From contig OX638348.1 of assembly GCA_951813085.1 (NCBI GenBank), forward strand, positions 1,497,627 to 1,561,626: a stretch of 64,000 nt of DNA. Direction: 5' to 3'. Made by a program: the position numbers and the translations under genes. The notes under the pieces were generated by a model, which saw nothing but the letters and a program-made list of their open reading frames with translations, made no database searches and had not been told where the DNA came from. This document shows positions 48,268-57,424 of the stretch, piece by piece (within the stretch, counting starts at the first letter, position 1; each line of letters opens with the position of its first letter). This stretch comes from an uncultured Opitutaceae bacterium. Lineage in GTDB: Bacteria; Verrucomicrobiota; Verrucomicrobiia; Opitutales; Opitutaceae.

Positions 48268-49029
48268 CTATCTCAAATTGGTTACCCCTCCATCGATATC
48301 ATACGCCGATCCCGTAATGAATTGGGCTGCATCGCTGCAAAGAAACGCTGCTAGTTCAGCGATCTCTTCAGGATCCGCCATTCTACCGATGGGTTGATAA
48401 GCAGATAGTTCTTGGAAAACCTCTTCTTTGTTGTCCTTGAAGTGCTCATCCAAATACGCGTCCACAAACGGCGTATGCACTCTGGCAGGGCATAGGCAAT
48501 TGCAACGAATGCCATGCGAGACATAGTCCTTCGCTATCGAAAGGGTCATGGCGAATACCGCCCCTTTGGTCATGGAGTAGGCGAATCGATCCTTGATTCC
48601 AAGCCGACTTGCGATCGACGCCATGTTCAGAATGACCCCACCACCTTGGGATTTCATCTTAGGAAGAGCCTTTTGTACGCAGTGGAATACGCCTTTGACG
48701 TTCACATCGTAAACACGATCCATTTCCGCGCCGGTGGTGTCTTCAATGTTTCCCACCGATGCGATCCCAGCGTTATTGACTAAGACATCAATCCGATCAA
48801 TCGATGCAACAGCGGCCTCAACAGCCGACTCGGATGAAACATCCACGCTATAAGCGATCGCGTTCCCGCCCGCGTCATTGATGATTTTCGCCACTTCTTC
48901 GCCAGACGATTCATCCCGTTCAAATGCATGGATGACCCCTCCTTCGCTCCCAATTTTCATCGCGATCGCGCGGCCAATGCCTACGCCCGCACCCGTTACG
49001 ATTACCTGTTTACCTTCAAATCTAGCCAT
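48268..49029 (-). CDS. SDR, probable 2-keto-3-deoxy-L-fuconate (or rhamnonate) dehydrogenase
   Basis: About 253 residues; I favour the ATG at 49029 (MARFEGKQVIV) over the one five codons upstream. NAD-binding TGAGVGIGRAIAMKIG, NNAGIASVGNIED, catalytic Ser in LNMASIASRLG, YSMTKGAV (Tyr/Lys), and CPARVHTPFVDAYLDEHFKD with QPIGRMADPEEIAELAAFLC. The last two segments match the 2-keto-3-deoxy-L-fuconate/rhamnonate dehydrogenase group. It oxidises the keto-deoxy acid at C4, giving the substrate of the FAH-family hydrolase downstream. First gene of a three-gene operon ending with the sulfatase. No lesion. Confidence 0.88.
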   Translation of the reverse strand: MARFEGKQVIVTGAGVGIGRAIAMKIGSEGGVIHAFERDESSGEEVAKIINDAGGNAIAYSVDVSSESAVEAAVASIDRIDVLVNNAGIASVGNIEDTTGAEMDRVYDVNVKGVFHCVQKALPKMKSQGGGVILNMASIASRLGIKDRFAYSMTKGAVFAMTLSIAKDYVSHGIRCNCLCPARVHTPFVDAYLDEHFKDNKEEVFQELSAYQPIGRMADPEEIAELAAFLCSDAAQFITGSAYDIDGGVTNLR

Positions 49030-49154
49030 AGTGAAATGCGCCATGGTGGCATCTAGCTTTGAAACCCAGGCAATCGACTATGGCAAGCTCCTCATTTCCA
49101 GGTCGCCCTGGAACGGGAAAGCGCGCGCCAATTGGGCGATTCAATTTGCCCCAA

Positions 49155-49753
49155 TCAGTTGCTCGAAACCGCGTCGTTAAGTTCGCGAATCGGATAGGCG
49201 CGAGCAAAGGCATCCATTACCTCTTCCGAAACCCGCCCTGCGAGCCCAAGTGACGAGTCGTCCTCCAAAGGCAGGTTAATCGTCTGCTCCTTTCCTTGCC
49301 TCATAGACGAGCCTACTACGCCCCCGTAGCGAACGCGCTCTCCTTGCATCATCCCGAGCCTCGCCAATCCGCCGAGTCCAGCCAGCAAACCGCCTCCACC
49401 GTCCGCGGAGGCCCGCGTTATGGTGAAGCGAATCGTTTCGCCGGCAGCGTTCGTGTAGACCCGCTCCGTTTAATGGATACGCCTACTGCTTTATTCTTCA
49501 CGATGTCGCCTCCTTTGAACTCGCCGACTTCATCAATGAGAAACTTGTCGATGCCGCTTTGCTTGGCTTTATCGATCAGCTCCAGGCCCCATCGAATCTC
49601 TTCTGCGCCATCGTCGATTTGATTTTCCTCCAGAAGCGCAATGCCCTCCTTCAAGGCCGCGATCGCTTTCTTGATTTCCTTGTCTTGAGCCTCGTCGGCG
49701 AAGGCGCCGCAAAGCGTTGCGAGCGCGAGGGATAGGATATAGATATTTCTCAT
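49155..49753 (-). pseudogene. Secreted protein with glycine-rich segment, one frameshift
   Basis: From ATG 49753 a signal peptide (MRNIYILSLALATLCGAFAD) precedes a helical region (KEIKKAIAALKEGIALLEEN, EIRWGLELIDKAKQSGIDKF). After KNKAVGVSIK the frame breaks near 49470. The continuation lies in the next frame: VYTNAAGETIRFTITRASAD, GGGGLLAGLGGLARLGMMQG, and it ends RELNDAVSSN at 49155. One base lost or two gained explains it. Whole length would be about 198 residues. No family recognised. Divergently placed from deoC, so the upstream 150 bases hold both promoters. Confidence 0.6.
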
Positions 49754-49904
49754 GGCAACAGGGTTAAAAGATATCGCCCAGTCTGCAAGCGCCCATGATT
49801 CTGTCAACGAAAGAGCCCTGAACGAGCAGATTTGTAACGGAGATCCAATCAAGCCGAAGATTCCCATTGAAGCTTACTGAAAATCGAACTAGCCAAAGCG
49901 CCAG

Positions 49905-50126
49905 ATGAAAGCCTTGAACCGTTACCTCGACCATGCAGTCCTCAAGCCAGAGCTCACTCAAGCGGAAGCGGAGGAGGCAATCGTCCTCGGATTGAAATTC
50001 GACACGCGAACCGTGTGCACGAAGTTGTTCCCCATTCGGACATGTTTTGATCCTTACGATCTGGAAGACGAAAAGAACTCATTTCTCCCCGTTACCGGCG
50101 GACTTTATAGCCGATCCGGCGTCTGA
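49905..50126 (+). pseudogene. deoC: deoC 5' fragment (deoxyribose-phosphate aldolase), interrupted by the integrative element
   Basis: The first 38 codons (MKALNRYLDHAVLKPELTQA ... FDTRTVC) are the DeoC N-terminus with LDHAVLKPELT (family LDHTxLKP). After the 14-bp repeat the frame runs into element sequence (TKLFPIRTCFDPYDL...) and stops at 50126. Joined to the 3' part across the repeat it reads LGLKFDTRTVCIRPSDLNLA, a normal DeoC sequence. DeoC cleaves deoxyribose-5-phosphate to acetaldehyde and glyceraldehyde-3-phosphate in deoxynucleoside catabolism. The fragment alone lacks all catalytic residues. Confidence 0.93.
50006..50019 (+). repeat. attL-side core repeat of the element (14 bp)
   Basis: GCGAACCGTGTGCA, identical to bases 56722-56735. 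It lies in the deoC coding sequence at codons for TRTVC. Confidence 0.88.
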
Positions 50127-50276
50127 TGGATAGACTTTATCGAAAGAAGTTTGTTCCCATGAAAAGGCATTCTGGTAATAAATAGCCACCATTTTAACGC
50201 TGTTTGAAACAGACCCTTGTCAGTATTCCAGCAAACAAAAAAATGCTGACGATTTTTATCAACCCGCGTTTACAGA

Positions 50277-50301
50277 TTAGAACAAAGGAGAGCCGTTCTA
50301 A
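50277..50301 (-). repeat. Inverted repeat at the end of the RM operon
   Basis: TTAGAAC ... GTTCTAA, 7-bp arms and an 11-base loop, covering the last codons and stop of the RM gene. No T-run follows; possibly a weak terminator. The adjoining roughly 150 bases up to 50127 hold a second imperfect repeat (GTCAGTATT/AATGCTGAC) and no gene. Confidence 0.35.
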
Positions 50302-53018
50302 CCAATAGCAGTTAGTCGGATTTCCATTAAACTTAGAACACATTCATAAAGCTGCTGCCGTGAAAGATTGAGTCCAAACGCGTCAATAATAGTATCGTCG
50401 AACGCCTGACGATCCCGTTGATCCAATTCATCAGCAACTTCCATAATATCTCGTTGCAAGAGCGGTGCAAACGCAGATTTAATGCTATCCTTTTGCGCTT
50501 GATCGAGTTGGGTGAAATCGAGAATGTGCATATACTCTTCAATGCGGTCTTTGTTCAGATCAAGAGCGCCTAAACCCCGCCCAAAGCCCATGCCTTCGAT
50601 CAGAAACATTGCAATAGTGCTGTTGAGAAGAGCGTGGCATAATTCTACGTCAATTTGCGTTATAGGCTCGAGGCGCACCATGCGCTGATCGACAAATGCA
50701 GGAGGATCGAGCCTACCAACAAACAAACGATCACCATAGTTTATAAACATCACCAAGTCGGTCAGTGTGTCTGCTTTCATTTCATACCAAAACTGAGACG
50801 AAGTGCCGAGTTTCGAGATATTTTCAGGCGTCTTGAAATGACTGATCCAATTAAGTGCTCCAGTATGCCCGAGAGCATTCAATTCCGCTTCTGTTTTTGA
50901 ACAAGAAAAAGCTTCTTTTGCAGCTGCTCCGCTAAGGCGATTAAAGTTGGTAGGACTCTTGGCGAGTGGCTTTATGTAATCTGCCTCAATCCCGTGGCCT
51001 ACTTTTGGATAAAATAAAGCATTCATCCCGCGACGCTCTCCACGTCGAATCTTAAAGTGATCTTTCAACGTAGTAAGAGGAAGTTCAAGCACCCAATCGC
51101 AATTTACGAATTGGGCGTTTCCTCCAAGGCCAAATTTTCTATACCGTTCAAGGCTTAATGGACTGACGGTCCGAATGGTCATCGTTTCATTCTGCGTCTG
51201 CCCCAGTTCAATTTGTGCGGCAGCTATCTGAACAGCCTCACCCTCAGACATTTCTTCGAGAGGTCGTGTGAGAACAACAAATTGGATGTTCCCACTTTCG
51301 CGCTCAGGGCTAGATTTCTTTTCCAAAATTAGAATGTTGGTGACAACTTCGCTATTTTGAAACCAGCGACCAGCTCCCGAGGTAATTACACTTTTAAAAT
51401 CATAGTATCGGCCAAGGAGCTTATAAAAAGCATCGCCCCAATCCGTACCGAGCCAAGCATTGGTAATTATAATTCCTAGTCGCCCTTGCTCTGCTAACAA
51501 CGGATGCATTTAAAATGGTAAATATGCCGCAACGTCTGCTCGCCTAGGGAACCGATCTCCTTCTTTTCCCATAGAAGCCACAACTTGTTTGAGAGCATTA
51601 CCATATTGCTTTCTTCCTGCCTGCGCAACGAAAGGAAGATTGCTGGTAATGGCTTGAAATTCACCCAATTCTTCAGCAAAAATGCTGCCATTTGTTGGAT
51701 TTCGAAATTCAATCAAATTATCAGGCTCCAGACTAAAAGCGTCCCTTTGAAATATTCGTAACGGGACGTGCATCAAATCAGGTTTAGCAAGAGCGAAAGT
51801 TGCAATCTGGACAGCTTGCGGGTCTTGATCACCAGCAAACACTGCTCCGGCTGCTAGATCCGGGGCCACGCCGGCATCTAGTTTCTGTTCTATTACGGCC
51901 CGAGCAATTGTTCCGCTTCCACAGCAGGGATCAAGAACTCTATCATCTACGGTGTCACGAACACACAGATGAACCAATAAACGAGCTAGTTCAATTGGAG
52001 TAGAGTACTGGCCACGCAATTTTCGAATTGCAACTTCGACAGTCGCTTCCAACACGCCTGATAATTGACTTTGATCTACTGATCCGACCCGAAGGTCAGC
52101 CAAAAGATGGTTGAACTGTTTGAGCTGATCCCAAGCTGGTCTAGTGATCGTCGAAAGTCCAAGACTGTCCGAGAATATGGTCCAGAAATTGCACTGCTTG
52201 GAAAGCTCTTCAAACAACCGGAGCGCATCTTCCGGCGTACTTTCATCGCCGATAACAGCGACCCCTTGAGCGCGGCTATCTTTCTCACGGAGAATATGTC
52301 CGAAAAGAATTTTACCGATCCAATTTGAAATAACCGCTTGCGCGAGAACTTGCTCCATTTCTCCACCAGCGTATTCCGCTTTATATCGGTTCCACCAGAG
52401 CAACATTTCCGCGCGAAACGTCGAGTTCCGCCTTGCCGCATCTTTTAAAGCATCTGCGACCTGGCCGGAATTCTCCATGATTAAAGCAGTCACCCCTCCG
52501 CTCCGATAAGCATCAATGAACTGACGACCTTGCAATGATCCACGATCAAATAGGTCGTTCAGATAGCCCATAATTTGGGCAGCCTGATCTTCCCATCGTT
52601 GCCGATTAGCAGCCACGGTTCCGCGAGTTTTGACGTCTGCAAGATCTGACCATTGATGATCGCAACTATATTCATCTGATTCAAGGTCACGCGTGTACAG
52701 ATGGGCGTGCGACACATTCCAAAGCAAGAAGCTGTCTAATCCGAGAGCGCGTGCCTTTGCTTCTGCGTTGTTGCGAAATTCAATATCGTCAATCTTAGTG
52801 TCGGGCATCTTTAATTCCCAACCTTGAAGTATGCGTGCTGTCGATCTGTCGCCAAATAAAAGCACGTCCGGAAAAAGGCTTCCGCCGTCAACGCTAATGG
52901 TCTGTTCACCCCCAGCGTCTTTGATCGATCTGTTATTTTGATTTGCTAGCTGTTTTAAAAAGCCAATGAGATCGATTGCCCATGAGCGTTCATTATAGGA
53001 CGCCGCCCTGCTGTTCAT
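50298..53018 (-). pseudogene. Type IIG-like restriction nuclease-methyltransferase, one in-frame TAA
   Basis: 906 codons in one frame, broken by TAA at 51510 in VAAYLPF*MHPLLAEQGRLGI; Tyr (TAT/TAC to TAA) is the likely original. N-terminal PD-(D/E)xK-type nuclease signature: FPDVLLFGDRSTARILQGWE then LKMPDT. Central methyltransferase: motif I DPCCGSGTIARAVIE, second-strand Asp in FAGDQDPQAV, motif IV SNLPF (family NPPF/Y, so the Pro is changed). The C-terminal part (GRLGIIITNAWLGTDWGDAF) holds later motifs and the specificity region. An ATG directly follows the stop, so two polypeptides could still be made. The start overlaps the preceding methyltransferase stop (ATGA). Confidence 0.82.
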
Positions 53019-53917
53019 ACAGCTTCCCTGACGGATTCTTGGAGAACGCGATCAACATCTACCATCCCTCTACGATTAGGTTGACCAGCTCGCGCCGCTG
53101 GTTGAAGCGATGAATAGAGCGGTGGCGGTGGCTGTTTCGTTATCAACGCCTCTTCAACCTCAGTTAGGCGTTGTTTCGCGACAGCAATGTAATCAATCTT
53201 TTCCTCTTTGAAGAGATGGACTTCTTCATTTTTTTCTATGCCTACAAAGCGACGGCCTTCAAGCGCCGTTGCAACAAGAAAACTTCCGCTACCGAATGCG
53301 TTGTCAAGAACGACATCTCCTGGCCCCGTAAATAATCGAATTAGATACCTGCCTAATGCTACGGGTTTTTGTGTTGGATGCCACACACGACATCCCGCCT
53401 CACTTTCAGCCGTCTTGCAATAAAGAGTATCGGTTGGGTAACGGTCGCCATCGCTTTTCACTTGAACAGGTTTAAAATCTCCGTAGCTTCCAGTAAATTG
53501 AGCTTTGCGAGTGCCTTTGTTATAAGGATCGCCCTTAGACATGACTGGTCTGTATTTGGGCTGGCTACCATAAAAAACACAAATATCTTCGTGCTGCCTT
53601 AGTGGTTGTTTACGAGCATTGAGGAAATTTGTAGCCTTGCTCTTCACCCATACAAATTTGTATTTGAACCATTGCTCATTGCTGAGAATGAGCCTTGCCG
53701 TAAACACTCCTTGAGACGAAAGGGCGATAACCCCTTTTGGTTTTATTATCCTTTTGTATTCCGACCACAATTCATCCAATGCAATCACGCTATCCCATTT
53801 ATTCTGCGTCGTACCATAAGGTAAATCACACAGAATCATATCTACAGATTGGCTATCCAACTGCTTCATGATTTCCAAGCAATCACCTTGGTGAATATCC
53901 CCTCCAAGATATTTCAT
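53015..53917 (-). CDS. Beta-class site-specific DNA methyltransferase (N4/N6)
   Basis: 300 residues. Motif order IV then I marks the beta class. Motif IV is MILCDLPYGTTQNKWDSVI (DLPYGT, a known variant of DPPY). Motif VIII region is FVWVKSKATNFLNARKQPLR. Motif X/I are HPTQKPVALGRYLIRLFTGP and VVLDNAFGSGSFLVATALEG, then RFVGIEKN. It methylates adenine N6 or cytosine N4 in a short site. Overlaps by 4 nt (ATGA) with both the regulator gene before it and the nuclease-methyltransferase gene after it, so translation is coupled. Intact, so host DNA would still be modified even if cleavage is lost. Confidence 0.93.
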   Translation of the reverse strand: MKYLGGDIHQGDCLEIMKQLDSQSVDMILCDLPYGTTQNKWDSVIALDELWSEYKRIIKPKGVIALSSQGVFTARLILSNEQWFKYKFVWVKSKATNFLNARKQPLRQHEDICVFYGSQPKYRPVMSKGDPYNKGTRKAQFTGSYGDFKPVQVKSDGDRYPTDTLYCKTAESEAGCRVWHPTQKPVALGRYLIRLFTGPGDVVLDNAFGSGSFLVATALEGRRFVGIEKNEEVHLFKEEKIDYIAVAKQRLTEVEEALITKQPPPPLYSSLQPAARAGQPNRRGMVDVDRVLQESVREAV

Positions 53918-54120
53918 TGGACTGAGCGCTCGACAGAGGTGGGGGCCGACGAAAATTGTGACGGCGAAAGCGATCCGCCTTCTTTTGTATGGCTAATAAG
54001 CTCGCAAATTGCTTTTCTTCCAAGCCAAGCGAGAGAGCGATCAGACCCAGTCGCAATTTTCTGGAGCACTTGGTATTCTTCATCTTCCAAGGTGACTGTA
54101 ATTCGATGCTTGACTGTCAT
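53914..54120 (-). CDS. Ribbon-helix-helix regulator at the head of the RM operon
   Basis: 68 residues from ATG 54120. MTVKHRITVTLEDEEYQVLQ then KIATGSDRSLAWLGRKAICE forms a classic strand plus two-helix RHH/CopG pattern, with a low-complexity Ser/Pro tail. The frame is open 28 codons further upstream, but that part lacks the fold. It overlaps the methyltransferase start (ATGA). By position it probably controls the RM operon, playing the part that C proteins play in other systems; this is inference. Confidence 0.72.
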   Translation of the reverse strand: MTVKHRITVTLEDEEYQVLQKIATGSDRSLAWLGRKAICELISHTKEGGSLSPSQFSSAPTSVERSVQ

Positions 54121-54232
54121 TATTCGGCTCCGTGTAAATTTTGATGCACCTTGCATCACTATGCGGAAAGGTGCAACGGAAAATTGAAAACAAAACGTGA
54201 ACATTTTTGGAAATGGGCTTGTCCATATGAAG

Positions 54233-55424
54233 TTACTTGCACCCGGCTAACGCCTCTTCCAACAAATCCCCGATCCTTTGCGATGCCTCAACTACTTGGC
54301 CATCGTCCAAATGTGCATATCGTGAAGTCGTCGTAATATGCGTATGACCTAGGAGCTTTCCAATTATTGGCAGCGTTTCTGATCGCGCTGCCGCATGACT
54401 AGCAAAACTGTGCCGCAGATCGTGAAGTCTAACACCAGGAAGGTCCGCCTCTTCCTTAATCTTCACCCAGAACGAACCCACGCTGCGGATGGGTTTGCGG
54501 GTTTTGGGGTTCAAGAACACTTCCGGATGCCCTTTTCGTCGGGGAAGGCAGGATAGCAACATATGCGCTTGTTCCCCGAGCCAAGCCGTGCGCGGTCCCG
54601 TCTTGCTGTCGGTTAGCACCAATCGCCTCCCCTTCACTTCTGGCCACCGCAGGCCAGTGATCTCAGATTTGCGGCAGCCGGTCAGGATCAACAGGTAGAT
54701 GATCACCGAATGGAGCGGATAATTCTTCCGCACTGCATCAAAGCGCATTGCCGAGCCGCTCCAGTTCCTGATCAGACAAGAACCGCTCAAACTTGCGGCG
54801 CTTGTTAATGCGGATAAAGGCGCAAGGGTTACTACCTTCATCCCGCAACCCCCATTCCTTTGCCTTGTTGAACATGGCGCGCAATATATCAAAGCATCGG
54901 TTACCCGCGGCGGGACCGCCACGATTGGTGACATAGCTGAACCATGTCACAACATCTTCTTCGACAATCTCATCCAGAAATTTTCCGGCAAAGGCGTTAT
55001 CGAGATAGGCTGTTCGATAGTTGGTTTGTGTCATCTTTGTAGAGGGCTTCCATTTAGGTGACATGGTTTTCCAGTAGGATTTAAGAAAATCTGCAAACAG
55101 GGGCACCTTGCGCTTCTTCATCCGCTCATCGGCAGGATTTGCACCGCTTGCTCTGGTCAACACTCTGCGCGCCACCGACATCGCCTGACGGCGATTGACA
55201 ATCTTCGCATTGCCGATGGTTACGGTGCGCGTTGTCCCTTGCATCAACGCTTGGACGATATAGGCTTTCCGCCCGCTTTCATAGATGCGAACGCCAAAGC
55301 CCGGCAGTTTGCGTGACCAGCGGGTTTTTCGAAGATTGCCCTTCTTCCCACAATTGCCGATCAGACTGATATAGCTATGGCCTAGTTCTTCGGCGACGAT
55401 GTTTCTGAGTGTCAGCGCGTTCAT
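54233..55424 (-). pseudogene. Tyrosine integrase 2, single frameshift
   Basis: ATG 55424 (MNALTLRNIVAEELGHSYIS) overlaps the stop of integrase 1 (ATGA). N-terminal arm/DUF4102-like part (KLPGFGVRIYESGRKAYIVQ), core-binding helices (SYWKTMSPKWKPSTKMTQTN), then a stop at 54738 after LERLGNAL. One extra base there; the next frame continues RFDAVRKNYPLHSVIIYLLI, LTGCRKSEITGLRW (first Arg), VRLHDLRHSFASHAA (HxxR), GHTHITTTSRYAHL (catalytic Tyr). All catalytic residues survive, but in a separate frame from the N-terminus. Catalysed integration or excision with integrase 1. Confidence 0.87.
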
Positions 55425-56647
55425 GATGCAATTCCCAGACACTTTACAATTGACCCGGACACACGAGCAGCTGCATCGGCAACAACTTCGTCGAACAAGT
55501 GCGCATAGCGTGCTGTGGTTTCAGCCAGTGCATGACCAAGTAGTTTGCCAATCACCATCAGCGAGATATTGTCAGCGATGGCAATCGAGGCAAAGCTGTG
55601 CCGCACATCGGGAAAGGCTGCATGATTTCTTATTTTTGGCCAGAAATTTCCGAGGTTGATTGGCGCATCAGCATAATGTGCCGGAAAGACCAGTCCATTG
55701 GATTTTCGATCTGGGATGTCATCCAACAACGCCAAAGCCTGACGATTGAGATAGATGATTTTTGCACCCGTCTTGCTATCGGGCAGCATTAGCCTTGGTG
55801 GTTGCACCCACTCCCATCGCAAGTTCTCGATTTCGCCGCGCCTCGCGCCAGTATAGATAAGCAGCCTGATTGCCGTAACCGCTTCCGGCCGCGTGTTTTC
55901 AAAATCCGATAGAGCTACTGCTAGTCTTCCAAATTCACGCTTCGTCAAAAGGCGCTCCATGCGCGTCTTCTTGTAGCGCGGCGTTCCCTTGCAGGGGTTT
56001 GAACCTTTTGGCCGCAATCCAAGTTGCTCTGCATAGGTCATCATAACAGCCAGCACAGGCAGTGTCCGGTTGAACACTCCTGGCTTCGTGGCAAAACTGT
56101 CGCGCCAGAACAGGATATCGCTTTTGCGCAGCTCATCGACTCTGCAATCACCAAAAGCATCGCAGATATCGCGAAAGATGGCGGTCTTGTTTCTGCGCTG
56201 CGTGCTGGGTTTCCAGTGCCGAGCATAATCTGCCCAAAACCGATGCGCATAATCGCGCATTAAAGGCATCTGCTTCTTTTTGCTCTCAGCCGCTGATCCA
56301 CGCACCGGCAAACCACCAAGCGCGACCTTCAACAATTCTGCTTTGGCAAGCCAGCGGGCCTCACTGGCACTGACTTCACCCACCTGGCCCAGCGATATTC
56401 TTCGCTGCTTCCTGCGCTGGCGCAACATCACAAACCATGTCTTGCACCCCGATGGAAATACCCGCAGTCCAAAGCCCGGCAAGTCCTTGTCCCAATATTC
56501 GGTTTCCTGGGCTTTTGGCTTTCGCCTCGCTACATGGCCATTGAGGCAGATGGAGGCTTTTGGCTGCGAACCAGATCGCTTTTTTGGAACGATTCGAAGG
56601 TGGTTTTGGGCATTATCTTGTGGTAGCAAATAGCCATTGGAGAACAT
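55421..56647 (-). CDS. Tyrosine integrase 1, lacks the HxxR box
   Basis: 408 residues, open throughout. Arm-binding region (YWDKDLPGFGLRVFPSGCKT, RRKQRRISLGQVGEVSASEA), core-binding helices (YAHRFWADYARHWKPSTQRR), catalytic Arg in IYTGARRGEIENLRW, the beta-hairpin Lys in DSKTGAKIIYL, and Tyr in LGHALAETTARYAHLF. Where the family and its neighbour have VRLHDLRHSFAS it reads PDVRHSFASIA: five residues, including the catalytic His, are missing. The gap is explained by a 15-bp deletion between TGCGGC repeats near 55600. The start lies 75 bases from the right attachment repeat. Probably inactive as a recombinase. Confidence 0.88.
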   Translation of the reverse strand: MFSNGYLLPQDNAQNHLRIVPKKRSGSQPKASICLNGHVARRKPKAQETEYWDKDLPGFGLRVFPSGCKTWFVMLRQRRKQRRISLGQVGEVSASEARWLAKAELLKVALGGLPVRGSAAESKKKQMPLMRDYAHRFWADYARHWKPSTQRRNKTAIFRDICDAFGDCRVDELRKSDILFWRDSFATKPGVFNRTLPVLAVMMTYAEQLGLRPKGSNPCKGTPRYKKTRMERLLTKREFGRLAVALSDFENTRPEAVTAIRLLIYTGARRGEIENLRWEWVQPPRLMLPDSKTGAKIIYLNRQALALLDDIPDRKSNGLVFPAHYADAPINLGNFWPKIRNHAAFPDVRHSFASIAIADNISLMVIGKLLGHALAETTARYAHLFDEVVADAAARVSGSIVKCLGIAS

Positions 56648-56713
56648 CGGAAATTACTCCTTGTTGGGGAGCAATTTCGATGCAAAACCAATGGTTTATA
56701 AAATCTTACTGCA

Positions 56714-57304
56714 ATGCAATTGCGAACCGTGTGCATTCGCCCCAGCGATCTCAACCTCGCTCAAGGACTTCTGGAAGGTTCAAGTACAGAGGTTTGCGGC
56801 ACCCTAGGCTTTCCTCACGGTTGCGTCGATTCGCGAACGAAGCAGAAGGAAGCTGCGATCTACGCGGATAACGGTGTCCCCGAAATTGATATGGTTTCCA
56901 ACTTCGGCCGGGCTCGATCAGGTGATTGGAATACGTTCGAAGCCGATATCGACGCTATCTCCCGCATTCTCAAACCGTCTGGTTCGATCCTAAAAGTAAT
57001 CCTGGAAACAGCCCTCCTCTCTTTTGAGGAAATCAAGCAAGCCACCCGCATTTGCGCGTTCCTTGGTGCGGACTACGTTAAAACGTCTACCGGATTCAAT
57101 GGAGCCGGCGCCACAATCGAAGCCGTCCGCTCCATGCTCGAAGCCGCAAAGGGGCAAATTAAAGTCAAAGCTTCCGGCGGAATTCGCTCCCGCCAGGAGG
57201 CGCTCGCCTTCGTCGAGATGGGATGCCATAGACTCGGCGTGGGCTACGGAACGACGCCCGTCATCTGCTCGGGTGGATCGGAAACTTCCGACGCGCACTA
57301 CTAG
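56714..57304 (+). pseudogene. deoC: deoC 3' fragment (catalytic part)
   Basis: Genuine deoC sequence resumes at the repeat at 56722 (RTVCIRPSDLNLAQGLLEG). It contains CGTLGFPHG, EIDMVSNFG (Asp of the proton relay), the Schiff-base Lys in GADYVKTSTGF, VKASGGIR (second Lys) and a normal C-terminus. The element supplies an ATG (MQ before LRTVC) that could start this part, but then the first strand of the TIM barrel with 37 residues is absent, so a stable active enzyme is unlikely. All lesions of the gene are explained by the single insertion. It lies upstream of a LacI-type regulator. Confidence 0.93.
56722..56735 (+). repeat. attR-side core repeat of the element (14 bp)
   Basis: GCGAACCGTGTGCA, identical to 50006-50019 and in the same codon phase of deoC. 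Confidence 0.88.
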
Positions 57305-57388
57305 GTATCCAACAACAATTGGCTATTTTTGGCTAAAACAGGTCCTTTTTGCTATGAATTTTGTCCATTCGCGCCCCCATCGAGGCGC

Positions 57389-57417
57389 TTGACAGTAATC
57401 TACGACTCTAGCATTTA
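57389..57417 (+). promoter_or_regulatory. Possible promoter of the LacI-family gene
   Basis: A consensus -35 box TTGACA at 57389-57394, with only a weak -10 (CATTTA) at 17-base spacing, just ahead of the GTG start at 57425. Position fits; the -10 is poor. Confidence 0.3.
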
Positions 57418-57424
57418 GGGACGC

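Larger units (their letters stand above)
50006..56735. mobile_element. 6.7-kb integrative element in deoC carrying a restriction-modification operon
   Basis: Bounded by an exact 14-bp direct repeat, 6,716 bp apart, with the two halves of deoC outside. Cargo, all on the minus strand: two tandem tyrosine integrases at the right end, a ribbon-helix-helix regulator, a beta-class DNA methyltransferase and a combined nuclease-methyltransferase gene. The methyltransferase region is visibly more AT-rich than the host. Both integrases and the large RM gene carry lesions, so the element is probably immobile. The integration target is a protein-coding gene rather than a tRNA gene. Confidence 0.9.

Noticed and set aside
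53208-53824. Plus-strand frames opposite the element methyltransferase
   Set aside because: Shadow readings of an intact conserved gene, without ribosome sites.
50006-56735. tRNA gene as attachment site of the integrase element
   Set aside because: The repeat is only 14 bp and lies in deoC codons; no cloverleaf can be drawn around either copy.
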